Source: Pseudorasbora parva (taxonomy: Eukaryota > Chordata > Actinopteri > Cypriniformes > Gobionidae). Taken from it: DNA of 64,000 nt. Positions 45,813 through 60,517 of the stretch are shown piece by piece (position 1 is the first letter of the stretch; each line of letters begins with the position of its first letter). The notes beneath the pieces were generated by a model. The model was not told the DNA's origin. It saw only the letters and a list, made by a program, of their open reading frames with translations, and searched no databases. Location of the stretch: assembly GCF_024679245.1 (NCBI RefSeq), contig NC_090184.1, positions 13,839,233 to 13,903,232 on the forward strand, written 5' to 3'. Position numbers and translations under genes: made by a program.

Positions 45813-48218
45813 AATTTCATGTCAAATACCCATAAACCAAACAAATAAGTCACAAAGTTGTCATGTGCAAAAAATTTTTTTTTCCAGTTGATAAACACTT
45901 TCTCTCTTTTTCAGGACTTCCTGTGTTGTGGATGTGTACCTTAGAGGCTATCGTGTGGTCATCCCTTCCGATCACGCCAGGACTCTACAGTACTTGATGT
46001 ACACTCACTCTCACACACCGAGACAATGAGAAAACCCCTACAGGACCCCTGAAACCTCCTGGCAAACTCAAATGGGCACCCAATGTAAAGGACAGGAGCT
46101 GTTCATTTTCTGAAAGCGATGTTCTCATAGTTTTACTTTCCTCACAATGCACATTTAACAAAGACTTCAGGTATGTTCAGTGTGACTTCAGAAACATCTG
46201 AACAAAGAACAATCGGACAACATCGAGAAAGGAAAAAGAAAGAACACAAAGGCACTTCTCAAAGCTCTCAACTCCTGGTTTTGTTCAAACAACTAAGCTT
46301 TAGACTTTGCATAGAGTAAACTCGTGCGAATTATAAAATTACAGCTTCGTTCATTTGCTTTTACTCATTGTAAGAATGTGAATACAAGTACAAGTATGCT
46401 GAAAGTAGCGCACCGTATCCAAACGCAAGCTGCTGCGACGCACAAGCTTTGGCCGCTGTTTCTCTCCGGAATCACTTTGCATCGACTTTCATCATCTGCG
46501 TTTCATCTGTGTGCATGTGCATCGAGCAAGTGTGGGCTGACACTGTAGCTTTCAGCTAGTTGCTTTTCAGTTCCTGCATGTGCGAGTATGGATTCATAAT
46601 CGTGCGTTTTTTGCATTTACACTCGCCTCAGCACTTATGGCTGTCAGCGGGTCTTCGGCTTCAGTCATTGTCTCTGCGGGGTTGTTAGTCAGACTCTCGG
46701 ATCAATAGAATATGTACAGGACAGCAAGGGACAAGTTATAAAGCCATTAGCACTTGTGAATTATGGAAATCCCACCCAGAGTGCCCTGGCCTGGAAGCCC
46801 CCAGACTTTTAATTAGAGCACTAGTGCAATGTGGAATGCTAATGTGGAGCATGGCATTCAAGATCTGTTTGTTGTTTTAATTACGTTGGATCTTGGGTAT
46901 TTGGTATTGTTTAGTTAAGTTTAACCATTCTATATAACTTTTCATTGGTGTTGGTCCAGCGTTAAATCTGTTTAAAGCTAGTTGTAATAAGCATATTTCA
47001 TCTATTATGGTTCTGTGTGGTAAATGCGTTGCTTTATGTAATGATTTTAAATAGTAAATACGTAGGGCTACGTAACTGTTATTGAATCACCTTGTTTGCC
47101 CATCTGGAGATGTTTGGAGTCACTGATGCTCAGAAATATATTAATAATCAAACGGATAATATTCAAAATTGAAGTTGACACACTTTTATACTAAAATGCC
47201 CCTTTAAATGTCCAGAGCAACATGTTCCTCATTTCAAATCTCTACAAGCGATTATATCCAGATATGACAGGGCGGTGATTTCTTAACCAAACTTGAATTT
47301 ATTGATTAAATCAATATAATCTGAACATCCCCACGCATAATTTAGGCGCGAGGGTTAAATCGTACAGCCCATTTGTCAATAATGGACTTGTTGAAGTTGA
47401 TTCATGGTATGGTCAACATAATTTACTGTTCTCGGGGGCATCGCTTCAAACCGTGGTTCAATAGGAGGCCACAGAGTCGCTGTAGGAACGGCATCGATGT
47501 CATTTAGCATTTGAGATTTTACAGATAAACACAAACACTACAGTCTCTTGAGATTTATGTGCACTGTTATTAGCATGCTAAGTTACACGTGTATGTAGCC
47601 ATTCATGTTTGCACTAGATTTGGGGAAGTGTTTTACTTAGCAGTGATGTGAGCATTCATAGTAATAAAAGGGATTTTTTCTTTCATAGCAATTGTGAAAT
47701 CAGTCACATTGCTTATTTTATGTTAACCTTTAAGTTATTTCTACTTTCTGTGTCTCTCTGACTTTTCTTCTTCTTTTTTCTAAAAAAAAAAATTGACTTT
47801 GTTTGAGGAATTGTCATGGATTAGCACGATTTTGCAGAGTTAGACGCGTTCTTGGGTCACTAACCCTATCCATGAGTGATCCCTAAAATAAGAAGGGATT
47901 GATAGGGAAATAACACTGATGTAGAAACACCTAACAATGGGTGCAAGCCTAAACTTGACATAAACTGTAAATTGGTCCCTTAAATCTGATTGGTTGGAAT
48001 GTTTTTCCAGGAACATGTTGTACTTGTTGAAATTAGGTTTTGCCATGGAGCCATTCCAGAACAATTGAAAAAGATATTGTTATATATTGTCTATCCAGAA
48101 AATGGATATTAAATTTTTTTTTAATTTTTTATTTTATTTTTAATGGTGACTGCTGGGTCAGGAGTAATTTGCCGTTTGGAAATTATAGGCTGTTTTTGAG
48201 TAAACAAATGAATCTTAC

Positions 48219-48566
48219 TTAAAGTTATAGTTCACGTGAAAAACAAATCCTATCATCATTTACTCAACTTCTAAACCTGTATGTTTCTTTCTTCTACTGA
48301 ACATAAATATTTTAAAGAATGTTGTTAACCAGTTTCTGGTTCCCATTGACTTCAGGTCCCAAGACATTCTTCAAAATATCTTCTTTTGTGTTCAACAGAA
48401 CAAAACAAAAAAAACTCATGCAGGTTCAGAACAACATAGGGTAAGTACTTACAAAATGTGTACCTTAAATGCAATAAAAGTCGCTTTGGATAAAAGCGTC
48501 TGAAAAATGCATAAATGTAAATTAGTAAATTATGACATTACATTTTTAGGTGAACTATCCCTTTAA
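48219..48566. mobile_element. TTAA-flanked MITE in the 3' UTR
   Basis: The left end TTAAAGTTATAGTTCACGTG and the right end GGTGAACTATCCCTTTAA are inverted. Inside, at 48480-48525, a copy of the short conserved repeat seen at 13905 lies in the opposite orientation. Confidence 0.75.
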
Positions 48567-48918
48567 ACAGTCATATCCATACCTAAAAACTGCAGGAGGA
48601 GAAAAAAAACACTCTTTACTCTCTTAAGTGATTGAAGATGTACACGATGCTTGATAACGTGCCAAATATTATATTTCCTTGTATTGTTTTTTTCCTTTTT
48701 TTCTTCCATTTTATGACTTTTGGCAGACCTTGTGTTTGATAGATCTGTTGTAATAGACGCAAGATGCAGTAAAATAGTTGCGGTGCATTTACTCTAGGTG
48801 TACCTAATGTGCTGCCGAATGTTGGACTGGCCTGAAATGGTCTACAGACCCCTTACTGTACTATACCTTCTGCAGCTCCAATGAATGTTTTTCTTAAATA
48901 TGGTATGTCTTATTTCCT

Positions 48919-48924
48919 AATAAA
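48919..48924 (+). terminator. Polyadenylation signal AATAAA
   Basis: A canonical AATAAA after a T-rich stretch at the end of the inferred last exon. Cleavage would be about 15-25 nt downstream. Confidence 0.55.
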
Positions 48925-48984
48925 ATGTATATATTCATTAACTGATAAGTCGTATTGTTTTTTGTTTAGTTTTTAGCAGATACA

Positions 48985-49787
48985 TACACCATTTTGCCAA
49001 AAGTTTTGGGACGCCAGCCTTTACATGCATATGAACTTTAATTACATCCCATTCTTAACCCGTGGGGTTTAATATGGAATTGGCCTAACCTTTACAAATG
49101 TCAGCTTCAACTCTTCTGGGAAGGCTTTCTAGAAGTTTTAGGAGTGTCTGTGGGAATTTTTTTCCATTCTAGAAGCGCATTTGTGAGGTCTGGCACTGAT
49201 GTTAGACGAGAAGGCCTGATTCTCGCAGTCTCCACTCTAATTCATCCCAAAGGTGTTGTAACGGGTTGAGGTCAGGACTCTGTGCAGGCCAGTAAATTTC
49301 CTCCACACCAAACTCACTCATCCATGTCTTTATGGACCTTACTTTGTGTACTGGTGCGCAGTCATGTTGGAAAAGGAAGCCATCATCCCCAAACTGTTTC
49401 CACAAAGTTGGAAGCATGCAATTCTCCAAAACGTCTTGGTATGCTGAAGCATTAAGAGTTCCTTTCACTGAAACTAATGGGCCAAGCTCAACCCCTGAAA
49501 AACAACCCCACACCATACCCCCCCCCCCCCCACCAAACTTTACACTTTGTAGTCAGGCAAGTACCGTTCTCCTGGCAACTGCCAAACCCAGACTCATCCA
49601 TCGGATTGCCAGACAGAGAAGCGTGAATTCACTGAGCTCCTGAGAGCGATCCATTCTTTCACTAATGTTCGTAGAAACGTCTGCTTGCCTAGTGCTTGAT
49701 TGTATACACCTGTGGCCATGGATATGATTGGAACACCTTAATTCAATGATTTGGAGGGTTGTCCCAATACTTTTGGAAAAATACAAC
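48985..49787 (-). mobile_element. Degenerate Tc1-like transposon between the two genes
   Basis: The left end TACACCATTTTGCCAAAAG and the right end TACTTTTGGAAAAATAC (inverted, imperfect) bound about 800 bp. That is shorter than a full Tc1 element, so the N-terminal half is deleted. It lies between the convergent 3' ends. Confidence 0.75.
49202..49516 (-). pseudogene. Tc1-like transposase C-terminal half
   Basis: The 104-codon frame starts MVWGCFSGVELGPLV and includes FLFQHDCAPVHK (catalytic Asp) and WPAQSPDLNPLQHLWDELE (the usual C-terminal signature with the third acidic residue). The first part of the protein is missing. The plus-strand open frame at 49332-49643 is its shadow. A dead copy. 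Confidence 0.9.
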
Positions 49788-49914
49788 TGAATGTTTAAAT
49801 TGGGTAAATAAATAGTAATGTTCAAACTAAACTATTGAAATTATTTATTAATTCTGTTAATTGCGATAAAGATGTGAATTGATACTGCTATTGAATATAT
49901 GAACACATACACTA

Positions 49915-50135
49915 TTGTTCAAAAGTTTGTTTGGTAAGATTTTTAAAAAAGTTTTTAAATAAAGTCTGATCACTAATACATTTAATTTGTTAAAAAAAAT
50001 ACTGTAAAACCAGTATTATTGTGAAATATTTTTGCAATTTAAATGAACAGTTTTCTATTTTAATATATTTTAAAATAAAATGTATCTGATAGCAATGCTG
50101 AATTTTCAGCAGCCATTAACCTAATCTTCCTTTAA
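49915..50135. repeat. Abundant cyprinid interspersed repeat
   Basis: 'acactattgttcaaaagttt' and 'ccagtattattgtgaaatat' mark the family noted at 6055. Confidence 0.7.
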
Positions 50136-50139
50136 TTAA

Positions 50140-51153
50140 TAAACATTAACTTCTTTTTTTTTTAAACAAACAAATAAAAAAATGTCAGGGAAATTGAATG
50201 CGTAGTAGGATTAGGAATGAGCCTTTTTTATTATTCAGAAACATTGATTATAATGGCATATGGGCAGTCTGAAAGCTTAGGCAGCTCACTTGAACATGCA
50301 ATGAGTTTGCAGGCAGTGTTTGCATGACAACTTGGTGACAACTAAGCAAATTTTCTACTACAATAGTAATTTCTTACAGGAAAATGTACCCTTTATACCT
50401 TCTTATGCTGTCTGCGGAGGAAGCATTTTTCAGCTTTCGTACACAGCCATCGAGTTTTTCGATATTTTAATATCCCAACAGGTGCTAAAATTAGCATCGC
50501 TGAGAAGTTCCATTGATGCCTGTTTGGTCAATTGTTTCACATTGACTCTGTTCACATTAATTGATCAATCCGGAGTCATTATCATTAAAAGGCCCTTTAA
50601 TTGAGGTGTGCTGTTAAGACGTCCATAACAAGCAGATGCTCAACAAGACACACACACCCTCCCACCCACCATCTGCTCTCTCTTTTAGATTAAAGGATCT
50701 GAGATCTGACTAATGTCTCCCTGTAGACAACTGATCTCAAAGGAGCTATTAGTTAAATGAGATTCATCAAACTGACAATGATGACCACTTTATATCCAGT
50801 GCCGGCTGATTTCCTGTAGAGTTATCAGAGCAAGTTTTATATTTATTGGCAGTTCAAACAGCCTTTTTCCAACAGGCTAAACTCAGGCAATAATTTAGAA
50901 TGCAACTTAATATTCTTAATATTTCATTCCTTTTATAATGATCATTATCTAGTATGCTGAAAAGTTTTTTCCCCCCACTAAACAGCTTTTGTTACGGTTT
51001 GGAAAAGAGATTGTGGTTTTCATAATAACAGGACTGACTCAACATTCAAAACAGCAATTTATTGTGCATTTTCTTCATAATTAATTTACAGATCATATAC
51101 ATTAGAATATATGCATTTTAGATGTTAAACATTTGACTTATTTATGGTTGAAT

Positions 51154-51212
<59 letters not shown>

Positions 51213-52140
51213 TTATTAGGGGAGTATCTATCTACCCTGTCTTCAAGAGTTTTTAAAAATCAATAAATAATATCTTCACAGTGCTTGTATGGCATTATGG
51301 AAAACATGCTAAACATCCCTGTCTGAACTTGAACTGATTTATGGACTGAAAGGGTTGCAGTTGCAGGTTAGTTAAACTTCACGGACACGGACACGACATG
51401 AAATGCTTTTCGAATAAAGGAAGAATGTACAGTCATATAAAGAGTGAAAATATGGTAGGCTATTGATTCATTTGGTATTGGTTTATGTGATTGCATTTTA
51501 CCATATCCACTTGCTATCCCTGCAGTTTTATGAGCAGTTATAATACATTTGATATCTGAATAAAGTTTGAGCAATATTTATAGCCTATAACACTTTTTTG
51601 AAGCCTTTAATGCGACATAAATCTATTCGTAATGGCTTAAAATTGATTTATAATGCATTGTAATATAACCTATAATAATAATAATAATAATTGTTATCAG
51701 TTACAGGGCTAGATGTCTCACGAGAAAGATCAATAGCAGTAACTATAATCTTGATCCAAAATTCTAGTCCACAAATGTGCGCTATCTTTTTTGTAGGGAA
51801 AATTTGTAACAACAGGCTGCAGTGCATTTATACAATGCACACACTGCCCAAAACATGTTGTAGTCTTTTACCTTTCGCATTTAATTTAGCCATTGCATTA
51901 ATTGTTTTGTTTACAATTGTGCCGCTGAAAAGCTTAGGCTGTGCCGGTATAATTTTGACCACAACAAATGGTGGAAATGTTCATAGAAAGTGTTACCGAA
52001 AACAGTCATGAGACTAGGCCTATATTACTGTATATTTGTATATTTCGAGACCCCTTGTTTTCATAAAGTGTATAGCCTACTGTATATGGTATGAATATGT
52101 GTGCTTGGCCCATTACAGACTATTAAACGCGCGTTCGCCT
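50140..52140. other. Downstream flank and likely 3' UTR of nkx6.3
   Basis: No coding signal. It holds a (TTTA)n microsatellite at 51149-51213 and a short (ATA)n run at 51676. The nkx6.3 3' UTR should extend leftwards from 52140 on the minus strand. I cannot choose the polyadenylation site with confidence. Confidence 0.4.
51149..51213. repeat. (TTTA)n microsatellite
   Basis: About 16 TTTA repeats. Confidence 0.95.
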
Positions 52141-54883
<2,743 letters not shown>

Positions 54884-55189
54884 GGAAACTAGTGTGCGCT
54901 CTTCTTCTGTTCCTGATGACGATGATGGTTCCAGGCTGATTTCTTACCAAGGTCCTGACATCAAGTACTCCGAAGGGTCTAATCTGAGTTCAACACAACC
55001 TGACAGCTTTCTGTTTGATAATCTGGAGTGTTTCCAGGGCTCAGTGTGGTCCTCACATCACCCCAGGTTCAAAATGCCTCAAAGGTCAGGTAAGAGTCTG
55101 TTGTTACTTCCTCTTCTCAACTCTTTTAACTAGTCCATAATGGATGCTGGAACTCCAGAGTGAACACCCAGCGCTACTCTCACTTTCAC

Positions 55190-55370
55190 AGACAAATGTC
55201 CCACTGGCTCTCTGGTTGCAGGTCATAAATAAGATGCACCTTACACCGCTGTGGCACTTTCTTCATAATGATGGACAGAATTACAATGCCCCGTCTTGAT
55301 TGGTTGAGCGCTCAACGTGCCTGATTTCCTCATTGGTCCGTTCGCAGTGGGACAGCCTTTGATTGGTTGA
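55190..55370 (-). promoter_or_regulatory. nkx6.3: Candidate nkx6.3 core promoter: TATA plus three CCAAT boxes
   Basis: Reading the minus strand, CCAAT occurs at 55366-55362, 55336-55332 and 55303-55299, spaced 30 and 33 bp, and TATTTATG occurs at 55231-55224. The order and distances (CCAAT about 70 bp upstream of a TATA-like box, TSS then about 55195-55200) fit an NF-Y-type promoter with a 5' UTR of about 315 nt. Two copies of TTCTTCATAATGATKG-type words lie at 55257 and 55530. Inferred from sequence only. Confidence 0.5.
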
Positions 55371-55837
55371 CAACAGATTAATAGTTTTTTAAAAAGTCTG
55401 GGTGAGAATAAGTTGCTTTTTAATGGGCCGTCTGCCGTGGCTGTGGAGGTGCGGCTAGGAAGCGTAACATGAGGAAATGGGATTTTTGTCGTCTTGAATG
55501 GTCATTGGGAATATATTTCACACAGTCGTTTTCTTCATAATGATTGTGGCATTGTGGAAGATGAATAAGATGATGTTCAGTGACTATGTCTGACAGATGT
55601 TATCCTCTCGTACTAATATCAGCTGCAAAATCTTCCCCTCTCTGTTTACGTAATTCCTCAAAATATATGCACATTCATCAAAATTCTATTTCTGGAACTG
55701 TAGAACAATTTAAAGTTTTAATCGAAAGTATGAAATTATTTAGTCAACAAAAGTCTGGAAAAACTCAAATGTTTAATGTGTTTATTTAAAGAGCTATTAT
55801 TATTACATTTATATAATGTATATTTTAATATATTTTA

Positions 55838-55883
<46 letters not shown>

Positions 55884-56404
55884 CATATTATTATATGTAC
55901 TCTTAAGTGTAAAAAGGCAACAAAAGGTAAAGCAAATGACAAAATGATGTTATATAATGTAATAAGTGTAAATAATCTACAGCAATGTAAAAAAGCAAAA
56001 GTTAAACTAAAAGTCTGACCTTTAACTAGGCATTGTCCTTGACTTCCTGGTCTTAGACTGTTTGATATTCTGTCCAGCACAAGAAGGATTTAACAATTAC
56101 AGTTTGTACTGAGCTATTGATTATGTCTAGGTTCATTCATGCATAAATTCTTACATTTCTTGACACAAGTCAAGTTTGTTTTTGAGGTATAAAAAGGTTA
56201 AGGTGTTATATATATATATCAGATAATAATATATAGGAATTTTTTAATTAAGGTCATATTGAAATAGTCAAAAACTAAATTTTTACTATTTACACCAACT
56301 ACAATTAGCGTGCCTTGTTGGCAAGTGATATTCGTACTAATTCTGCCTAACAATGCCTCTTTGGGAAAAACATAATTTAAAAAAATAACATTTTTATATT
56401 TTAA
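55371..56404. other. Upstream flank of nkx6.3
   Basis: AT-rich, with a (TTA)n tract at 55841-55881. Enhancers would be expected near such a developmental gene, but I cannot point to one. No open frame of note. Confidence 0.4.
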
Positions 56405-56830
56405 CATTTCAGTGGCATAGTCATTAAAGTATTAGACTTAAAGATCTAGGTTTTGGTGTGATCGACCCGGGTTCGAATCCGCCTTTTGCAGACCTCGCTC
56501 TTCTCTCTTTTCCTACCACAAATGGGAATGGAATTTACTTTTAATAAAAATTAAGACAATAGAAATAAAGTGCATGATGAAATGTTTAATGTTGATAAAA
56601 GCATTTATTGGGTAGGGTAAGGGGTAGGAGGTTGTAGGGAGGGCTTTTATTGCAAATGATATGCATCTGTCAAAATAAAATATAAATAGTGTCTAATTAC
56701 TATTTACACATATTGCAAATAACTACTTTTACATGGTGTAATAGAATATATCACTCACTTAGTATGCTATTTCACTTAACATCTACAGCTATTTGCACTT
56801 AGTATAAATATCAGCTATCGCTAAGAAAAC
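56405..56830 (+). repeat. tRNA-Leu-derived SINE-like copy
   Basis: Bases 56411-56489 look like a decayed tRNA-Leu(UAA): A-box-like TGGCATAGTCATT, an anticodon-arm GACTTAAAGATC resembling tRNA-Leu, and B-box GGTTCGAATCC (56470-56480). An AT-rich body follows. This is the head structure of a tRNA-derived SINE. A real tRNA gene is unlikely because the acceptor stem does not pair. Confidence 0.55.
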
Positions 56831-56884
56831 ATTTATTTCAACCCAGAACCCCTGGGTCAGTGTTGTAGGTTTGTCTATAGGTAT

Positions 56885-57082
<198 letters not shown>

Positions 57083-57662
57083 ATCTGTTTATTTTAATAA
57101 AACTAAAAAATAAACATTAAAAAAAACTAGCACATAAAATGCTTTATGCTCACAGTTTGTTCACCATAATTGATTCCCAAACCTTTATCCAAAAGCCTCT
57201 TCCACTGATTTTTGGTTTTATAATGAATAATTCCCTAGCTGGAATTTATTGTTTGGGCTACTTCCCGGATTTCCTCTAGGTGGCGTTAGATGTTCGTCAT
57301 GATGCCCGACATCAACAATCTCCCCTAGAGACCCATGACAAGCCCTCATTCAGTGCAGGAAAACAAGTATTGAAAGCATTTAATAAATTAATTAATTGCA
57401 TTTGTAATGTGTAGTGTGTAATGTGTTCTAATACTAACATGGTCATGATGTGCATATTAAGTAATGTTTCATCACTAGCAGATACAATATATAAAGGTGA
57501 ATCTAACATAGAATCTGTCAATGCTTTAAAAAACTATCTGTGATCAGCAGGCGAATGAAGTTGCTGAACTTGCCTCAACTTGAACTTGACTTTGTATTAA
57601 GACATTTTGAAAGAGATTAAACAGAAAAGCAGCCATTCCATTCAGATTTCATGTTATAATTA

Positions 57663-57980
57663 TATGGTTAACACTTTAAAATAAGACTTCATTAGTTAAC
57701 ATTAATATTAGTTATAATGAAGTAAGAATGAATATATTTGTGCAGTGTTTCACAGCGTTTACTAATACATTATTCAAATCAAAAGTTATATTTTTTAACA
57801 TTAATTAATGCATTGAGAACTAACATGAACTAAATAAAAATGAACAATTTTATTTGTATTAACTAGCATTAATAAAGATTAATAAATAAATACTGTAGCA
57901 TATGTATTGTTCATTGTTAGTTCATTTTAGTTAATACATTAATGTTAACAAATGAGACTTTATTGTTAAGTGTTACCATG
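57663..57980. mobile_element. Foldback MITE
   Basis: GGTTAACACTTTAAAATAAG on the left and TTTATTGTTAAGTGTTACC on the right are inverted. The interior 'gttaacattaatattagtta' and 'ttagttaatacattaatgtt' pair as well. Confidence 0.8.
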
Positions 57981-57994
57981 TTGTATTATATTAA

Positions 57995-58490
57995 CTTAAA
58001 GCTGCTGTCTGTAACTTTTTTGGGTTAAAATGGTCCAAAATACATTTTTGAGCAAGTACATAACCAGTCATTGTTCAAAACAATCTCCTTACCATATCCC
58101 GATTCACAGTGGTAATCTTGTAATAATGTGTTCTAATCTGAGCGGTACTGGTAGCTTTCCATAGGATGGCGCCCGTCTTTACCTCATTATGTCACATGAC
58201 GAGTCCAGCTATCACATGTGAGGATGCTGCAGGTGGCATCATGTATAGCCTTTTCTCACAGCTGCTGGAATAATTAAATGTATCATTTGGATGCCGGATT
58301 TTAATCTAGAAAGGTCCAAATGACAATGAGTGACAACTGGAGATTCACCCGTAGTCAACAGCAAAAGATTAGACTGTACTGAAATTGAAATCTACAGGTA
58401 ATGCTAATACACACTAAGTAGCCTACACAAGGTCACGCAATGTTGATGTTGTTAACAATAACAATTTAAGAACAAAGTAGAAATAGTAAT
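57995..58490. other. Mixed repeat-like sequence
   Basis: It begins TTAAAGCTGCTGTCTGTAAC, a common cyprinid repeat start. The rest is unassigned and non-coding. Confidence 0.35.
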
Positions 58491-58494
58491 AATA

Positions 58495-58720
58495 TTGTTC
58501 GGGAAGCAGACACACTTAAACTGTCAGTTTAAATCCAGTTTAAGTCTAGACTAAAAACACATCTCTTTGTAACACTCAGCCTGGTAAAGGCAGTTTACAC
58601 AATTAACACGGTTCTTTAACCCTCTTTTAAAAGGTGCTCAGATAAACTTCTCACAACAACCGTATAGATGTCAACCCAAAGTGTATTGAACCAGAAACCC
58701 CAAACAACCAATATATACAA
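58495..58720 (+). pseudogene. LINE ORF2 C-terminal fragment
   Basis: The plus strand at about 58537-58570 encodes FKSRLKTHLF, the C-terminal signature of CR1/L2/Rex-group ORF2. Only this short fragment remains. Confidence 0.45.
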
Positions 58721-58779
58721 TATAAACAAAGGTAAGAAAAAATGTTTCGAAAATCCTGTTCAGGTCCTGTGTGTGTGTG

Positions 58780-59061
58780 TGTGAGCCTGTTTATGTGGTT
58801 TATGAGGACACAAATTTGTATAACTACATGGGTATTACACTGGTATTACCCTATAAATGTGGTTTATGAGGACATATCAAATGTCCTCATAATTCAAATG
58901 TCCTTAAAAACATACTAAATTATGTTTTTTTGAGAAAGTAAAAATGCAGAATGTTTCCTGTGATGGGTAGGTTTATGGGCAGTGTAAGGGGATAGAAAAT
59001 ACGGTTTGTACAGTATAAAAACCATTACGCCTATGGAGAGTCCCTGTAAACCACATAGACC

Positions 59062-59065
<4 letters not shown>
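58780..59065. mobile_element. MITE inserted in a (GT)n tract
   Basis: GTTTATGTGGTTTATGAGGA on the left and TGTAAACCACATAGACCAAC on the right are partial inverted repeats. Short GT repeat lies on the left (58769-58782) and a long one on the right (59066 on), suggesting association with GT repeats. Confidence 0.6.

Positions 59066-59139
<74 letters not shown>
59064..59139. repeat. (GT)n microsatellite
   Basis: About 75 bp of GT dinucleotides. Confidence 0.95.
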
Positions 59140-59141
<2 letters not shown>

Positions 59142-59397
59142 TGTGTGAGTGTGTGAGTGAGTGAGTGAGTGAGTGAGTGAGTGAGTGGGTTGTGGGAGTG
59201 TGTGGGTTGAGTGAGTGTGTGGGTTGAGTGGGTTGATTGGTTGAGTGAGGGAGTTGGTTAGTTGAGTGGGTTGAATGAGTTGGTTGGTTAATTGACTGAG
59301 TGAAATAGTTGGTTGAGTGGTGTGAGTGAGTGAGTGAGTGAGTGAGTGAGTGAGTGAGTGAGTGAGTGAGTGAGTGAGTGAGTGAGTGAGTGAATGA
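59140..59397. repeat. (GAGT)n and GTTGA-rich satellite
   Basis: (GAGT)n tracts at 59152-59188 and 59320-59395 flank a degenerate GGTTGAGT-rich part. It has open frames on the minus strand (Ser/His/Thr repeats) only because of the repeat. Confidence 0.9.
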
Positions 59398-60517
59398 GTA
59401 AGTGATCGGCCTCACCGGTACAGTTTATAGTCCGGGAGCTCGATGAAGAAGAGCGTTATCCTGTGTTGGATCCCCAACGAGAAATAGTCCAACCTTATTT
59501 CCTTAGGGAGATAACTATCCACAGACTGTGACAACTAAACTCTTGTGTTTCGATCGGCCAATCGCGTAATCCAGTTATTACTGAGAGCGTCCTCTCCCGA
59601 GCGCTTGTAAGCCGGCTTCTTTTATCAGATGTGCCACATCAGCTGTCATCATGACGTCACAGGGATTCCCTGGCGCTCCCGACAGAAGTCTCGCTTGAGT
59701 AAGAACGGGAACAAACACATTTCCGGGCAAAATACGACAGGGGGAAATATACAAAACAGCTGTCTTATGTTCATAATTAAAATGAATTAACGGCAGTATA
59801 TATATATCCCCCTTTTATGTGGCCGCGCTACATCTTTACTATGGCATACTCATTAAACATTTTTTATTTATATAATTCAAATAAAGTTAAATGATTGTTA
59901 GGCTGCATTAACTAGGCCAGCCGGAACCGGGAACACACCCCATAATCACCTGGTGTACTCGTTACATCATAAAAATAATAGCATCTGTAATAATGTTAGT
60001 CTCCCTGTTTTTCCCGAGATCAGTCAGCCAGATCCAGGCTGTATCCAGATCAGATGGTGGACCTGCACTTGGACATGACCAATGCATCCCTGAAATGTCT
60101 GCAGAGAGCGTGTCAATTAAACTCTCCCTGTAAACATCCTCAATAAACCTGTCTCTTGTGATTTCTCCGATCCGAATATTCCTATTAATTGTTTAATTGA
60201 CACGTCATCTTCAATAAATCAGTCTCCGCCGTAATGACTCCGATCTTAAGAATATTCAGATCTAATATAACTTCTGAACTGTAAGGTTGCCAGAATAATA
60301 ATCTTACACTGTTTGTTCGTCGGCCAGAGGAGAACTGGCACCCCGACTGAGTCTGATTTCTCCCAAGGTTTATTTTTCTCCATCATGCTCTGATAGAGTT
60401 TTGGTTTCTTGCCACTGTCGCCTTTGGCTTGACTTGCCCAGTTGGGGACACTAAAATTTCAACTAAATATCCAAATAAATGTAATTACTAAACTAAATTA
60501 ACTATATCAACTATATT
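59398..60517. other. Non-coding stretch with a retroposon-tail fragment
   Basis: Mostly unassigned. Bases 60335-60460 (GGCACCCCGACTGAGTCTGA through TGCCCAGTTGGGGACACTAA) are a truncated copy of the tail family seen at 11065. The retrotransposon LTR begins at 60518. Confidence 0.5.

Larger units (their letters stand above)
40545..45914 (+). other. Inferred 3'-UTR intron of the inpp5a-like gene
   Basis: The donor GGTGAGG at about 40544 and the acceptor TCTCTCTTTTTCAG ending at 45914 are both good. No polyadenylation signal with a strong context is obvious just after the stop, whereas the far exon has one. An earlier AATAAA-like cluster at 40745-40755 could give a short isoform. Inference only. 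Confidence 0.5.
45915..48945 (+). other. Inferred 3'-UTR terminal exon of inpp5a-like
   Basis: A strong acceptor (TCTCTCTTTTTCAG) precedes 45915, and the sequence then runs to a canonical AATAAA at 48919-48924, so cleavage near 48940 is likely. Spliced to 40544 it is untranslated. If the exon at 40485 is skipped, joining 40371 to 45915 is in phase and gives a short tail DFLCCGCVP-stop. It contains a TTAA-flanked MITE at 48219-48566. Transcript evidence is lacking. Confidence 0.5.

Noticed and set aside
45915..46029. Coding last exon with a 38-codon frame containing SCVVD
   Set aside because: It resembles the CCVVQ tail only briefly, is preceded by an in-frame stop in the last coding exon, and does not end at a CAAX position.
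56411..56489. Functional tRNA-Leu gene
   Set aside because: The B box is good, but the acceptor stem does not pair and there is no clear terminator. A SINE or pseudogene is more likely.
58915..59415. A 166-codon minus-strand Ser/His/Thr-rich frame
   Set aside because: It is the reading of (GAGT)n and (GT)n microsatellites.
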